A stretch of DNA of 64,000 bases from Camelus bactrianus (lineage: Eukaryota > Chordata > Mammalia > Artiodactyla > Camelidae), in assembly GCF_048773025.1 (NCBI RefSeq), contig NC_133547.1, positions 46,715,004-46,779,003 on the forward strand, read 5' to 3'. Below, in pieces: positions 45,165 to 56,344 of the stretch. The position numbers and the translations under genes were made by a program. The notes under the pieces are model-generated. The model worked only from the letters and a program-made list of their open reading frames with translations, was not told the DNA's origin and searched no databases. The stretch's first letter is position 1, and each line of letters opens with the position of its first letter.

Positions 45165-46765
45165 TGTGGGTACGCAGTGTATACAGAGACCCCCACTTAC
45201 TATGTAATATTTATTTGTTTATTGTGAGTCTACCCCAATTATCAGCAAAGGAGGTACTTAGTCTGTTTTATGCACTGCTGGCTGTTTGCACCTGGAGCAA
45301 TACGTGGGCATAGCAGGCACCCTGAAACATTATTTGAGTAAATGGTTATTTAGGAAAATATATACATACATGTGCCCACACACGTATACGCACACATACA
45401 ATTACACTCACATATTCATCCACAATTAGCAATCTAGCGTGTTTTCTTTCCAGGAATCTTGATACTAGCCTAGAGGGTGATAAAAAGAGAAGATTGTGAG
45501 AGACTGGGTGAGCGCAGTCCAATTTCAGGAAATATCTTAGTATACAAATTCTGAGGTTTCAAGAAAAGCAGTAAACACAGAAACTCTGCAAGAGGAGGGA
45601 GTAGGAAGTGGTCCCAAGTGAGGCGATAATGAAGAGGAAGTCGATAGGGGAAGTCGCAGGGGAGCCCTGGGAATCTGGACCATTCGGGCCGGTGCTGATT
45701 GACTTGCCCGGTCACATGGCTCCTGACTTCCGCCCCCATCAAGGGAGGCTGCCCTGGAATCTCACGGGGTTTCTGCAGGGCAGCTTTGTACCCTTTCCTG
45801 GCTTCCTCTGGACCATGTGTGCAGTGAGGCTGTGGCTGCCTCCCAGTAGCCATCAAAAAGTTGCTTTTCTATTTAGGTCAGTTTGCTTAGTTTCTTGGAG
45901 CCTTGGGGATTGCTTTAAATGACAATTCCTGGACTTTTTAAGACCTTCGCTGAGTCACTGCTTAAGAACTTTCCTGCAAAGAATTCCGAGAGTCATGGAC
46001 TACGGTGATAGGCTGCAGAATTACAGCTGGAGCAACAGGCTCCAGCAGACAGCAGCTGGTTTTGAGGCTGCTCCGTGCTTAGCACAGGGGTAGAGAACCC
46101 CAGGAATTCCTCACAGGGAAGCTGCTCTGGTGTAGACCTTTCTCCACAGGCTCTTCTCCCAGGAGTCACAGGCTGCCATGACCTCTAATCCTGTTCAGCT
46201 TCTCCTGGAGAGCCAACCCCCCGACTCACCCGCCCATCCACTGCTCCATCCCCGGGTCCCTGGAAAGAGTCCAAACATGAGTGCTCAGACTAAAGAATGT
46301 GAGCGGCTGGCGTGGATTGCTTCCTGGGCTATCTGATCTCCACAGAAACAGCAGGGATCCACATAAAATGCAGTTTAGCAATCACACACTAAGCCATAGG
46401 TCTTAATAATGTCAGTCTTCCTCATCTGGGAATCTTTGAGGTTTAGGGGTACTCAGCAGAATTCCATTAGTTTGGCAAATTGATGATGTAGAAAGAGAGC
46501 TCTTTATCCACTTACACAGTAAACCAGGGTAAACGACGTTAGCAACAAGCTTGCCTACAACAGCGATTAATTACAAATGGTTTTATTTAGTTAGAAATGG
46601 TGGGCTTTCAAAATGAACTCATTCATTTGAGCATTCTTCATTCATCAAAAATATAGTGAGAATTTGCTAAGTGGAAGGCTGCTCGGCAAGTGGAGAGTAG
46701 GGAGATAATTAGGATGGAATGAATGCTGATTTTGCTGCAGGTTAATGTTGGCTGCTTTCCCAATC
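45165..46765. other. unassigned sequence
   Basis: No recognisable gene or repeat family in 1.6 kb. Opposed frames of 128 codons (45470-45856, minus) and 104 codons (45608-45922, plus) lack any domain. Confidence 0.42.
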
Positions 46766-46789
46766 TTTGCACTTGATCTTTGCAACAAC

Positions 46790-47300
46790 TCTGTGAGGGA
46801 GGTGTGGCAAAGACGGGTACTTGTCTCCCCTTATCCATTCTCAGCTGCCTTCTTTTAGTAACAGGACCTCTCCTCGCCTTGAATTTTAGCAGTGCATGTG
46901 ACTTCCTAGCTATTCCTGAATTGGAAGATGGGAGAATCAGATTCTTGGGGCTGATAAACATTTCCAGGCCTCCCTTGCAGCTAGGTGTAGTCATGTGACT
47001 AAGTTCTATCCAATAGGTTTCAAACAAAAGTGATATGTACAACTTTGGGTTGAAGTCCTCACTGTGGGAGCTATTTCCTCTCTGCTCACCTTCCTGGGAA
47101 CTGGCAGTAGATATGGCTGAGGGGCTGCAAGTAAACTTTAGGTCATCTGGGCAATGGTAGAACCATGCAGCAGAAGGAACCTGGGTCCCTGGCTGGCCTC
47201 AGAGATCAGCTCCTGCCTGTCCTCAACCATCTGCCCACCTCTGGGTCATTACATGAAAGGACAATAAATTTCTAGCTTCTTTGAGTCTTTCTATTTGGGG
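46790..47300 (+). mobile_element. ancient interspersed repeat, family unresolved
   Basis: 'gtcatgtgactaagttctat', 'ccaataggtttcaaacaaaa', 'gcagaaggaacctgggtccc' and 'acaataaatttctagcttc' are, in this order, parts of a repeat type common in mammalian genomes (catgtgactaagttctggccaat, aaggagcctgggtccctg, aataaacttctat). I cannot assign the family name. No coding capacity. Confidence 0.6.
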
Positions 47301-47309
47301 TTCTCTTGC

Positions 47310-47745
47310 TGACATAAGCTCAGTCTTTACAGTTCTACTCTAGTGGATAAGAAATCTATCCTGAGGTGAAAAAAAATGAAGAAGTTAGACAAATTTTCTA
47401 AAATCACCAAGGTGATTCGGACCCCAGTCTGTTGTGTTCCACTACCCCATACGATTGTCCCTAAAAGAAGCAGAAAGACACAATGGTGAAATCCCTGGGC
47501 TTCTCAAGAAAAGTTGTGCTGCAGAGGTTTTAGCAGCTGATCTTAACCAAAAGCTTGACAGAAACGGGGCGACGCAGCGTTCACTGACACCTGCTACGTG
47601 GCCGCCAGGCTGGTGTGCACTTTACAGACACTGCAGTGAAGACATAGATGTTCTCAAAATATGCACAACCTCAGATGACATGTGCTTAAACGACAATGAG
47701 TTTCCAGAGGTGGAGGACAAGAGTGCTCTCTCCTTACTTAGGAGA
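47310..47745. other. unassigned sequence
   Basis: A 140-codon plus frame (47434-47856) crosses this stretch and runs into the L2 copy. No domain is recognised. Confidence 0.4.
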
Positions 47746-47749
47746 GGGC

Positions 47750-48350
47750 GCATCCAGCTGCATGGGATCAGGAATGCCTTCAAGGAGAAGGTGGCCCTGG
47801 AGTTGGGTCCTGCAGAGTGGGTAGTATGTGTCTGTGGGAAAGGGCATTGCAAGTAGAGGGAGCAGTGGGGGCAAAGGACACGAAGCAGGCCTGCACCAGA
47901 AGGGGTCCCTAATGGGCACTCCATAGAGGGTGGCAATGACAGTGGGCCAGACTAGAGTAGGGGGCTCTCCAGGGGCAGGCCAAGGAGTTCAGACTTCATG
48001 TGCTGGGCGCAGGGTGGTGGGTGTCGAGGGATGCCTTTAGAGTTCTGAATAAGATGGTGGGAAAAGCAAAGATTCAGGGTTAGTGAACATTTCCTAAGCC
48101 CTTACTGGGCCCCAGGCACTGGAAGAAGACAATTGTGTCTGTACTGTGGAGGACATGGTGGTGGAGGACAGACAGGAACCTGGAAGGCCAGCGAGGAGGC
48201 TAACCAGGGAGCCGCAGCAGTGGCTGGTGGAGAAGGCTTGGGCCAGGATGTAAGAGATGCTGTGAAAGCAGGACTGACAGTGTTTGGCAGCCGACTGGGA
48301 GTGGGAGGAAAGGGAGAGAGAGGAAACCAAGATAACTTGGAAGTTTGTTT
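47750..48350 (-). mobile_element. L2 LINE sequence, antisense, probably two pieces
   Basis: 'aagggcattgcaagtagagg' and 'ggccaaggagttcagacttc' are reverse L2 internal blocks. At 48090-48125, 'cttactgggccccaggcact' is the L2 3' end again, followed by 'gcaggactgacagtgtttgg' and 'ggaggaaagggagagagagg', which are further reverse L2 blocks. A second 3' end in the middle suggests two L2 insertions or a rearrangement. Confidence 0.75.
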
Positions 48351-48354
48351 TTGT

Positions 48355-48735
48355 CTAGAAGCTGGAAAGGAAGAGAATTACTTACAGATAAATTCTGACC
48401 AGATTTCCTCTTAATTAACACAGTGAATGAGAAGTTCTACAATGAACTAAAAAGACCTCTCTTTTCTGAGGAATAGGTTACTATTAGATAAGCAAGCGAG
48501 GCATGGTCATAGCGCATGGTGTTGCTCTGAAGAAGAAAGTGATGGCGGAGAATTGGGATTAGTGAGCCTTTGACTCTACACTTTTGAAGACCAGAATTCA
48601 TGCTTTGCCTGGGAGTGGTCCTGGCTGAGAAGACCATGAGCGGTGTCACCAAAGCTCTGGTGTATGACTCTGATTTATTTTTTTTCATTAATTGTCAGAT
48701 AACTATTTTTTAAATTTAATTTAATTTAATTTTAC
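48355..48735. other. unassigned sequence
   Basis: Nothing recognisable. AT-rich at its right end, next to the L1 tail. Confidence 0.45.
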
Positions 48736-48739
48736 TTTT

Positions 48740-49080
48740 TTTGTATGTTATTATTTATATGTGGAATCTAAAAAACTAAACAAACAAGTGAATATAACAA
48801 AATGGAAACAAACTCACAGATACAGAAAACAAGCTAGTGGTTACCTGTGGGGAGAGGGGCGTGGGGAGGGGCAAGATAGGGATAGGGGATTAAGAGTTAC
48901 AAACAACTGTGTATAAAATAAATAAGCTACAAGGATATAATTTACATCATAGGGAACAGAGCCAACAACATAATAACTTTAAATGGAATATAATCTATGA
49001 AAATACTGAACCACCATGTTGTACACCTGAAACTAGTATATTGTAAATCAACTATACAATTTAAAAAAGAAATATAAAAA
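48740..49080 (+). mobile_element. LINE-1 3' end, artiodactyl type, 5'-truncated
   Basis: Sense L1 3' UTR: 'tatgtggaatctaaaaaact', 'gaaaacaagctagtggttac', 'aatactgaaccaccatgttg' and 'tgtacacctgaaactagtat', ending in an A-rich tail. A clear target duplication was not found. Confidence 0.9.
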
Positions 49081-49084
49081 AGTG

Positions 49085-49705
49085 ACTATCTCACTATCTA
49101 AATCACAGCTTTCTAATTTTGAAAAATAAAGGTATGAGTCTTTTAAATCTGTAGCTTTATTTGAAAGTTTGAAAATAGCTTGAGGAATCTTAGGCATCTC
49201 AGTAATGAGTGAGCAGGCTATCTAAATATCCAACTACAGGCTCCATGCACATCCACTCAGAACGCTTCTCGGTGTGGGCTGTGAGAAGTTCATAATCCTC
49301 CTTAAATCTGCCTTCCTCTTTCTTTGCCTTTCCCGCTCGTATCTTCAATCCCCGTGCATCACAGGACCCATTTAAGCAATCCGGAAGTGTTCGAATCTCA
49401 CAGTACATAAAAATCAGAGTTAAAGGCAAGTGTTCAACCAATCATGGTCAAACACAAGCTAATGAATGGAGAGCTATAGGCTCAAAGAAGTCAAATATCC
49501 TGCATTCCTGAGAAATCTAATCAGTTTCTCATTCCGGTGAATATTTTCACGTTGTATCTGCTGCCGCCGACCAAGTGGGTGTACCTTTTTGCGAGTTGAT
49601 TTATTACTAAGAAATTTTAATTGGGAAACTGGAAGAAAACATTTGGCATCTATGTATTTTGTTTTTCTAATTCCCTACAAAAAAAGTCAGAGATCAGTTT
49701 CCGAT
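49085..49705. other. unassigned sequence
   Basis: No recognisable gene or repeat. A few CpG dinucleotides at 49555-49600 precede the GC-box minisatellite. Confidence 0.42.
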
Positions 49706-49707
49706 GC

Positions 49708-49770
49708 GGGCCGGGGCTAGAGGGGGCGGGGCTAGAGGGGGCGGGGCTAGAGGGGCGGGGCTAGAGGCGC
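49708..49770 (+). repeat. GC-box minisatellite (15-bp unit, about 4 copies)
   Basis: Four copies of GGGGCTAGAGGGGGC start at 49713, 49728, 49743 and 49757 (period 15, 15, 14). Three junctions contain GGGGCGGGGC, the consensus Sp1/KLF GC box, and the unit begins with CTAG-containing spacers. The array is CpG-bearing and G-rich enough to fold as quadruplex. It could be a chance minisatellite or a promoter-proximal element. Confidence 0.9.
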
Positions 49771-50585
49771 GGAGGAATGTTCTCTCTGAGGTGCCCTGAA
49801 GCTAAGTCCACACACTTCCTTTTATCGTTCTTCAGCAGGTTCTGTGGTGACCCGGTTTCCCTGCTCAGGTCGGGAAGCTCACTCAGCAGCACTGCAGCAT
49901 CCTGGGAAGGCAACTTGGCAGCAGCTTTTCTTCTCGCCAAGCCTTGTCCATCACATCCAAGATGCTCTCGTCTCTGCTGCAGCTGGGCCTTGTCACGTTG
50001 GCACCTGGCCCACCGCAGCATCTGTCCCCACCGACCCTACTCTGAGGACTCCCAGCTGTCAGCTCCTGTGTGGCTCAGGGTGGGGAGGGCAGTGGGGACA
50101 CTTGCAAGAGGAGCAAATGGCTTCTTTTCTTGGGCCTCATTATTCAGGGCCTCATTATTCATCCAATGATCATTATTTTACATCAGCTGTTTAAGAGGCA
50201 CTGTTCTTAAAGGCACAAAGCTGAATTCCAAAGGGACTCACCTTCAGAGACCTGCAAACAGTCCATGGGGAATCAGAGAGAGATGGATGATTACAACCCG
50301 ATGTGGAGAAGTAGCGCTAGAGACAGGCCCAGGAAGGATGGGGGTGGCGACAAGGGGCAGCTGGCCCCCGATGGCAAATGTAAGGAGCCACTGTGTCTTC
50401 CCGCAGTTCACACCAGGGGTGTTTTCAAGTCTTCATGCCTCCCACCATACTCAAGACTGCTGTGAACCCTTTGTGTTTTCAGTTCAGTTCTTATTTTCAT
50501 TCAAATGTCCAAATTATGAAATATTTCAAGCATGCATGAAAATACTGAGAGTAATACCATAGGAGCTAAGTGGTGGGTTTGTATG
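49771..50585. other. unassigned sequence downstream of the GC-box array
   Basis: Two overlapping plus-strand frames, 130 codons (49777-50169) and 116 codons (49844-50194), open directly after the minisatellite. Neither has a recognisable domain. A 15-base direct repeat (gggcctcattattca) occurs at about 50132-50161. Confidence 0.4.
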
Positions 50586-50589
50586 ACTG

Positions 50590-50790
50590 GAGCACAGACC
50601 CTGGAGCTAAACCACCCGAGCTCAGTCCCATACTACCTGCCACCGACGTGTGACGGGGGCTGCACCCAGCTCCCTCCTCTGACACAGGGACAGCCGCAGC
50701 CACCACATCAGGTTGCTGTGAGGTTAAATGAATGAACACTCCTAACGGCCCAGAACGGTGCCCAGCACACAGCCGGCAGAGATGTGCTAG
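50590..50790 (+). mobile_element. MIR SINE
   Basis: 'cacagaccctggagctaaac', 'gctcagtcccatactacctg' and 'gttgctgtgaggttaaatga' to 'acggtgcccagcacacagc' follow MIR, with a worn central part. Confidence 0.72.
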
Positions 50791-50804
50791 TGTCTCCAGT
50801 TTCT

Positions 50805-51070
50805 AGCAGGCAGTGTGGTTTTTGTAGTCCAGCTGCCTGCATCTGAATTCCATCCAGCTCTGCTGTCCGGTAACCGTATGATCTTGAGTAAGTTATGTCA
50901 CCTTCCGGTGCTCCAATTCCTTCACCTGCAAAAATGTAGATTGTATTAGAACAACCTTATAGAATTGTTTAAAGGAATTAAGTAAGTTAATACCTGGAAA
51001 GCTCCTACAAGAGTTCAGGCACATGGTGAGTGCCTACAAACAGTATCCATTTATTATTACAGAATAGAAA
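50805..51070 (+). mobile_element. MIR SINE, nearly full unit
   Basis: 'ggcagtgtggtttttgtag', 'ctgcctgcatctgaattcc', 'gatcttgagtaagttatgtc', 'gctccaattccttcacctgc' and 'agaattgtttaaaggaatta' to 'ttcaggcacatggtgagtg'. It lies head to tail behind the previous MIR. Confidence 0.88.
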
Positions 51071-51179
51071 CTCTGTACCCTCGGTCTTAACAGGTGCTAA
51101 CAGTTGCTATATTGGCCTCAGATCTTTTTTATTTTTCTATGAAATGAAATGTTACAACTAGAGTAGAAGCCCCATCCTC

Positions 51180-51640
51180 CATCCTCACTCCTTTCTGCCC
51201 ACCTCCAGGGCTATCCACTCTTTTGACCATGGTGTGTCTCCTTCCTGTCCGCGTGGTATTGCTTTCTCATTATAAATGACTGACTCTGTTCATCCGTAAT
51301 ATATATCTATAGACAATGTATAGATCTGTGTTTATGTTTTAAGTGCTATTGGTCTCAGACTGGATATATTCATCTGTAACTTGGTTTTTCTCCTCTTCCC
51401 CCACCCCTCACGCTCCCTCCCCCTGCCTTTGTTTCCGAGATTTATCTGTGTTCTAGTTCATTCATTGTCACTGCTGTGTTGTAGACACCATTGGATGCAT
51501 AAACCAGAGTTTATTCATCCATTCTCATAGGTTGGACAGTTGGGTTGTTTCCAGTTGCTGCGATAACAAACGATCCTGCATCGGCCATCTTTGTATGCAC
51601 ACCCTCTTGGAAGTGCTCTGATTCAGGGGCTTCCAAGTTT
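51180..51640 (-). mobile_element. old LINE-1 3' region (L1M class), antisense
   Basis: 'gggctatccactcttttgac', 'tcattcattgtcactgctgt', 'atgcataaaccagagtttat' and 'gttgggttgtttccagttgc' are antisense old L1 3' blocks. Strongly diverged. Confidence 0.7.
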
Positions 51641-51659
51641 TTCTAACTAGTCTCTATCT

Positions 51660-52165
51660 ATTTAGCTCTGCAAAGCACCAGACAAGTGTCTTTGATCTCA
51701 GTATGTTGAGGGTTGTGCCAGTAACGTAGATACATTGTTTTATTTAATCCTCACAGTCATTCTGCCAAGTAGTGGGCAGAGGAGAATGTTTCAGAGCAGG
51801 GACTCTGGTGCCAAATACCTGGATTCAAGTGTCAGCTCCTCCACACACCAACAACAGGGCTTTGAGAAAAATCACAGAATGCCTTGGTGGCTCAGGTTCT
51901 TCCTGTACAAAACAGAAGTGGTAATTGTACCTCTTTGTGGGGGTATGGGGAAGATTGAGTGAGTTATGTAAAACTCCTAGAGCAGTGCCTGGCACACAAT
52001 GAATGCTATGTAGTTGTTATAATCAGGCAGTTTTAACTTTTTCACAGGAGGCTCAGAGAAGGTAAGTAACATTTACAAATTCACCCAGCTAAATTGGAGG
52101 CAGCCCTTTTGGGGTATGGATTAGAAGTTAGACATGCCTTACATTGCAAGCTTCCAGATCCACGC
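51660..52165 (-). mobile_element. MIR SINE, antisense, split by another MIR
   Basis: The left part ('tttaatcctcacagtcattc', to about 51780) and the right part ('gaggctcagagaaggtaag', 'caaattcacccagctaaatt', from about 52040) are the two halves of one reverse MIR. A plus-strand MIR sits exactly between them. Confidence 0.72.
51785..52035 (+). mobile_element. MIR SINE inserted in an antisense MIR
   Basis: 'gggactctggtgccaaatac', 'ctggattcaagtgtcagctc', 'caggttcttcctgtacaaaa' and 'gagcagtgcctggcacacaa' run in MIR order and end with 'gctatgtagttgttat'. Confidence 0.88.
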
Positions 52166-52444
52166 CCTTTACAGTAGGCCACTCCCTCCTTATGTGAAAT
52201 TTAGTGTCGGTACAATAACTGTCTCTCTGTGCAACTGACTCAGCCCACGAGATCTGGAGCCAAGAGCGAAATCACTGTACATGGCCCCTCTTTCTGAAGC
52301 TGCAGCATGCATCCCAGTGAGCAGAAACTTGTCACTGGACTAATGCACAGTCCTCCTAACTGGCTTGCCTCCCTCCACTTATGGCAACCAGAGTGATCTG
52401 TTAGAATGTAAATCAGGACAAAGGAGCCAAGGCAATACAATGGA

Positions 52445-53862
52445 GCCAAGACAGTCTCCTTAACAAATGATGCTGGAACAACTGGACAAACACATGCAGA
52501 AAGGTGAATCTACACAGACCTTGCACCCTTCACAAAAATTAACTCCAAATGAATCACAGACCTAACTGCAAAGTACAAAACTGTAAAACTCCTAGACAGT
52601 GACATAGGAGAAAACCTAGATGACCTTGGATGTGGTAATGACCTCTTAGATACAACACCCAAAACATGATCCATGAAAGAAATAATTGATAAGTTGGATT
52701 GCGTTAAAATTAAAAACCTCTGCTTTGTGAAAGGCAACATCAAGAGAATGATAAAATGAGAAGATAAGCCACAGACTGGGAGGAAATATTTGCAAAAAAA
52801 CACACCTGATTGATAAAGCACTGTTATCTAGAATATACAAAGAACTTTTAAAACTCAACAGTAAGAAAACAAACAATCTGATTTAAAAAATGACCTGAAG
52901 ACCTTACCAGGCACCTCTCCAAAGAAGATATACAGATGGCAAGTAAGCACATGAAAAGATGCTCCACATCATATGCCATCAGGGAAACGCAACTTAAAAC
53001 AACAACAGGATACTGTTGCATGTCTAATTAGAATGGCCAGAATCCTGAGCACTGACAGTGCCAAATGCTCGCGAGGGTGTGGAGTAGCAGAAATTGCCAG
53101 TGGAAATGCAAAATGACACAGCCGCTTTGGCGACAGTTTGTCAGTTTCTTATAAAACTTACTATACAATCCAGCACTCCTTGGTATTTGCCCAAAGGAGT
53201 TAAAAAGTACGTCCACACAAAGAGCTCCATATAAGTGTTTACAGAAGCTTTATTCATGATTGCCAAAATCATGAACCAAGCAATTAAAGCATTCTTCAAT
53301 AGGTGAATGGATAAATAAACCTTGGACAACGGAATATTATTCAGTGCTAAAAAAAGAGCTATCAAGCCATGAAAAGACATGGAGGAACCCTAAGTGCATG
53401 TTACTAAGTGAAAGAAACCATCTGAAAAGGCTTCATATTGCATGATTCCAACTCTATGACATTCTGGAAAAGCTAAAACTACGGTGACTATAAAAAGATC
53501 AGTGGTTGCCAAGTGTGGGAGGGGAAGATGTGAATACGCAGAGCACAGAGGCTTTTTAGAGCCATGAAAGTGCTCCTTTTGATGTTTACTGATGAATACA
53601 CACCATTGTACACTTGTCCAAACCCACAGAATACCCAACACCAAGAGTGAACCCTAAGGTAGACTGTGGACATTGGGTGATGCTGTGTCAATGCAGGTTC
53701 CTCTCCCATAACAAGTGTACCATTCTGGTGAGTGACACTGATAACAGAGGAGGCTTTGTATGTGCAGGGTCAGTGGGTATAGGAGAAATCTCTGTGTCTC
53801 CACCTCAATTTTGTTATAAATCTAAAACTGCTCTAAAAAGTAAACTCTTTTTGAAATTGTAA
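52445..53862 (+). mobile_element. old LINE-1 (L1MA/L1MB class), sense, 5'-truncated
   Basis: Sense L1 from late ORF2 ('gatgctggaacaactggac', 'aaaacctctgctttgtgaaa', 'gtgtggagtagcagaaat') through the ORF2 end to the 3' UTR ('acttgtccaaacccacagaa', 'caccaagagtgaaccctaag', 'aaaactgctctaaaaagtaa'). The 3' UTR type is the one shared by all eutherians. About 1.4 kb long, frames broken many times, no ORF1. It is followed directly by an L2 copy. Confidence 0.92.
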
Positions 53863-53865
53863 ATC

Positions 53866-54240
53866 AGTGCCTGTCACTTCTCTGCTCAAAAGCCTCCACT
53901 GGTTGCCCACCACACTCAGAATGAGACCCCAATTCCAGACCCTCAGGATGTGTTCCCTGGCTTCCTGTCCACCTTACCTCTTCCCCTTGCTCTCATCACA
54001 CTGGCCTCCTTGTGTCCTTGAACTTTGTACCTCATCCCACCTCAGGGCCTTTGCATCTGCTATTCCTTCTGCCTAGAAGCCGCTTGTCCTGCATCTTTAT
54101 GTGTCATTGCCTTGTTTCACTCGGGTCTCTGCTCTGATGTCATATGAAGCAAGAGGTCTTCCCTGAACCCCAAAAGAGCTCTCTCACCCCTTACCTGCCA
54201 TCCTTTCTAACCCATCAGAGCCAATGCTGCCCACGGCTCC
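53866..54240 (+). mobile_element. L2 LINE 3' region, sense
   Basis: 'ctcaaaagcctccactggtt', 'ggcttcctgtccaccttacc', 'ctcagggcctttgcatctgc', 'tattccttctgcctagaag' and 'gaggtcttccctgaacccc' are in the order of L2. The copy ends before the 3' terminal motif, which may be the piece at 54.40 kb. Confidence 0.87.
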
Positions 54241-54394
54241 AGAGCAGGTCTTTTTGTTGCTGGATCTTTGGGAGGTCCTGGGGGCCTGGGGAAGGGCTGG
54301 TGTGATGAGGATGGGGGAGAGGAGCAGTGGACAGCAATTATTTGCCCATTGGTAGAGAGCTCTCTTATTTTAGTATTTTAACCAGTAGGGCTGT

Positions 54395-54470
54395 CCTGGT
54401 CCATGCCATTGGATCACTAGAGCTATGCCAGGCAGTTGTAGGCACTCGAGAAATGTTTGTTTGATTGATT
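54395..54470 (+). mobile_element. L2 LINE 3' tail
   Basis: 'atgccaggcagttgtaggc' plus 'actcgagaaatgtttgtttg' is the L2 terminal motif. It may belong to the L2 piece ending at 54.24 kb, split by about 150 bases of other sequence. Confidence 0.6.
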
Positions 54471-54474
54471 TTGG

Positions 54475-54970
54475 AAGGAGGGAAATATGGATGTGCTCTT
54501 GCTAGAGCAACACTTTAGGGTGAGGAAGTCCAAACTGCTTGAGGCATAGGGGAGGGAGGTGGAGAGGGGCTCCCAGCTGTTGGATTTGATGTTGGAAGCC
54601 AGGGAAGTGGAGAAGGACCAGTCTCCTCCTCACTGGTGGCCACTGCTTATCCACTGCAGGGTAAAGGGCTCTGCTCTTGTGTCGTCCACTGGAAGTCGCT
54701 CCTCTGGTCTGCCGTGCCTGCCGTTGACTGTGCTGGTGGGGTTGGCCTACTGCTTTGGGGATCTGGCTCAGCTCCTAAAAGCACTGCTCACTGCATGCGG
54801 GTGGCCACGGAGAGAAAACTGGGGCGTGCGGGCGGGCGGAGGGAGCACTCCTCGGTCTGCTCTGCCTGTATTGCCCGCCCCACCACCAAGGCTCTGAGGA
54901 CATACAGGGTGTCCAAGGGCCTCATACTCTGAAGGGCCCTACACTTGGTACAATACTCTTCTATTGACAT
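54475..54970. other. unassigned sequence
   Basis: Two overlapping plus frames of 112 and 98 codons (54559-54932) lack domains. A short CpG-rich patch lies at 54820-54850. Confidence 0.42.
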
Positions 54971-54992
54971 CTGAAAATTTCAATAATTTTTT

Positions 54993-55130
54993 ATTTTATT
55001 ATTTATTTTAGGGGGAGGTAATTAGATTTATTGATTGACTGATTGATTTTTAATGGCGGCACTGGGGATTGAACCCAGGATGTCATGTATGCTAAGCACA
55101 CACTCTACCACTGAGCTACGTCCTCCCCCT
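54993..55130 (-). mobile_element. Vic-1-type SINE (camelid), antisense
   Basis: The antisense body ('gattgaacccaggatgtcat', 'gctaagcacacactctacc', 'actgagctacgtcctccccc') has the second unit ('gggggaggtaattagattta') and a T-rich tail to the left. Flanks at about 54973-54992 and 55131-55153 share 'ataattttt' and a worn 'gaaa' start, a probable but degraded target duplication. Confidence 0.9.
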
Positions 55131-55134
55131 GGAA

Positions 55135-55685
55135 ATCTATCTGAATAATTTTTGAATAAGGGACCTGAATTTTCAGTTAGCACTGGGCCCTACAAGTTAT
55201 GTCGCTGGACCTGAGGGTGTCAGTCCTGTAAAACAGCCTGGCCAAGCTGGACCCCACCCACAACAATGATTTCTCACTGTGGCTGAGCTCTGAGCCTGCC
55301 TGCCTCCAGCTTTATACCCTCAGGTGGGACACAAAATTAGGCAGACGTTTTAAAGAGCTCACTTATTCTCCCTGAGCAGAAAGAACAGCCCCAGGATTTA
55401 TGATTCTCTGATAGGAAGAGAGATGCCCAGAGGTCCAGGTGTGCGGAGTACACAGGGAATGCATGGTCCGTACGTGTGCACACCTGCACACACCTCCAGT
55501 GTTTCAGTTTTGTTTGTTGGTTTGTTGCTGACTGGATAGAGCTATCCTGATCACTGAATTCTGGCTTCTCAGACTCTGGGAAGCCCAAAGAGTTTCTTCA
55601 CGGACACTTGCTTTTGCCCCATAAAAGCCCCAGGTGAAAGAGAGGGAAGACAAGAGGACTGAGTTTAAAGCTGCGGCTGCGTGAA
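55135..55685. other. unassigned sequence
   Basis: No recognisable gene or repeat. Confidence 0.42.
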
Positions 55686-55689
55686 GTTC

Positions 55690-55830
55690 TGGTTCCTTTA
55701 AGTTCCGGGGTTTTTCCAGGGACTAGGAAGCTCCCAGAGGCAAGGTCTGTGTCAGTTGTCTCAGGACACCTAGCACCAAGCATGGTGCCTTGAGCATAGC
55801 AGGGCTCAGTCAGTGTTGCTTTTGTAATCA
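55690..55830 (+). mobile_element. L2 LINE 3' end, sense
   Basis: 'ccagaggcaaggtctgtgtc', 'caggacacctagcaccaagc' and 'atggtgccttgagcatagc' then 'agggctcagtcagtgttg' give the L2 3' end. Confidence 0.65.
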
Positions 55831-56099
55831 ATATATTAAGCCACTGGCCCATTCCACTGCTGCCGCCTGGGCCCCTGCTCTGTGTAGGCACAGGACTAGT
55901 CTGGGGGTGGGGTACAGCCATGAGGAGCACGTCTGCTCTGGGCTGCAGACTGTGCATCTCACTCTCTAACCTGACCTCAGACTCAACATGCCCAAATGTG
56001 AGCTCACGTGTCACACCATGCCGGGTCCCTGACCCATGTTCCCTGCCGGGTGGACAGCATCATTATTCAGAGCGGGGACTGGGGGCATCAGACCCAAAC

Positions 56100-56240
56100 T
56101 GTGCGCACGTAGATACTGGCCAAACTCCTTCGTTGAGTGTGTTACTTTACTCTCTGTGCCTCAGTTTCCCCCGAGAGTTGCAAGGATTGAATGCACTATG
56201 CATGTAGAATCATGTGTGCAGGATACCACGACCACCTACT
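56100..56240 (+). mobile_element. MIR SINE fragment
   Basis: 'actttactctctgtgcctca' and 'gtttcccccgagagttgcaa', then 'ggattgaatgcactatgcat', are the MIR centre and 3' part. Confidence 0.65.
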
Positions 56241-56344
56241 CAGGCACTCGAGCTAGAAGACCGAGAGTCAGGTTTGATACCTCCTTCTTCTCCAACCTGC
56301 ATCCCCAAGTTCTGTCAGATTCCCTTCTCAGTGGTTGAGGGATC

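Noticed and set aside
54820-54850. short CpG/GGGC-rich patch as a promoter
   Set aside because: Too short and isolated, with no GC-box repetition like that at 49.7 kb.
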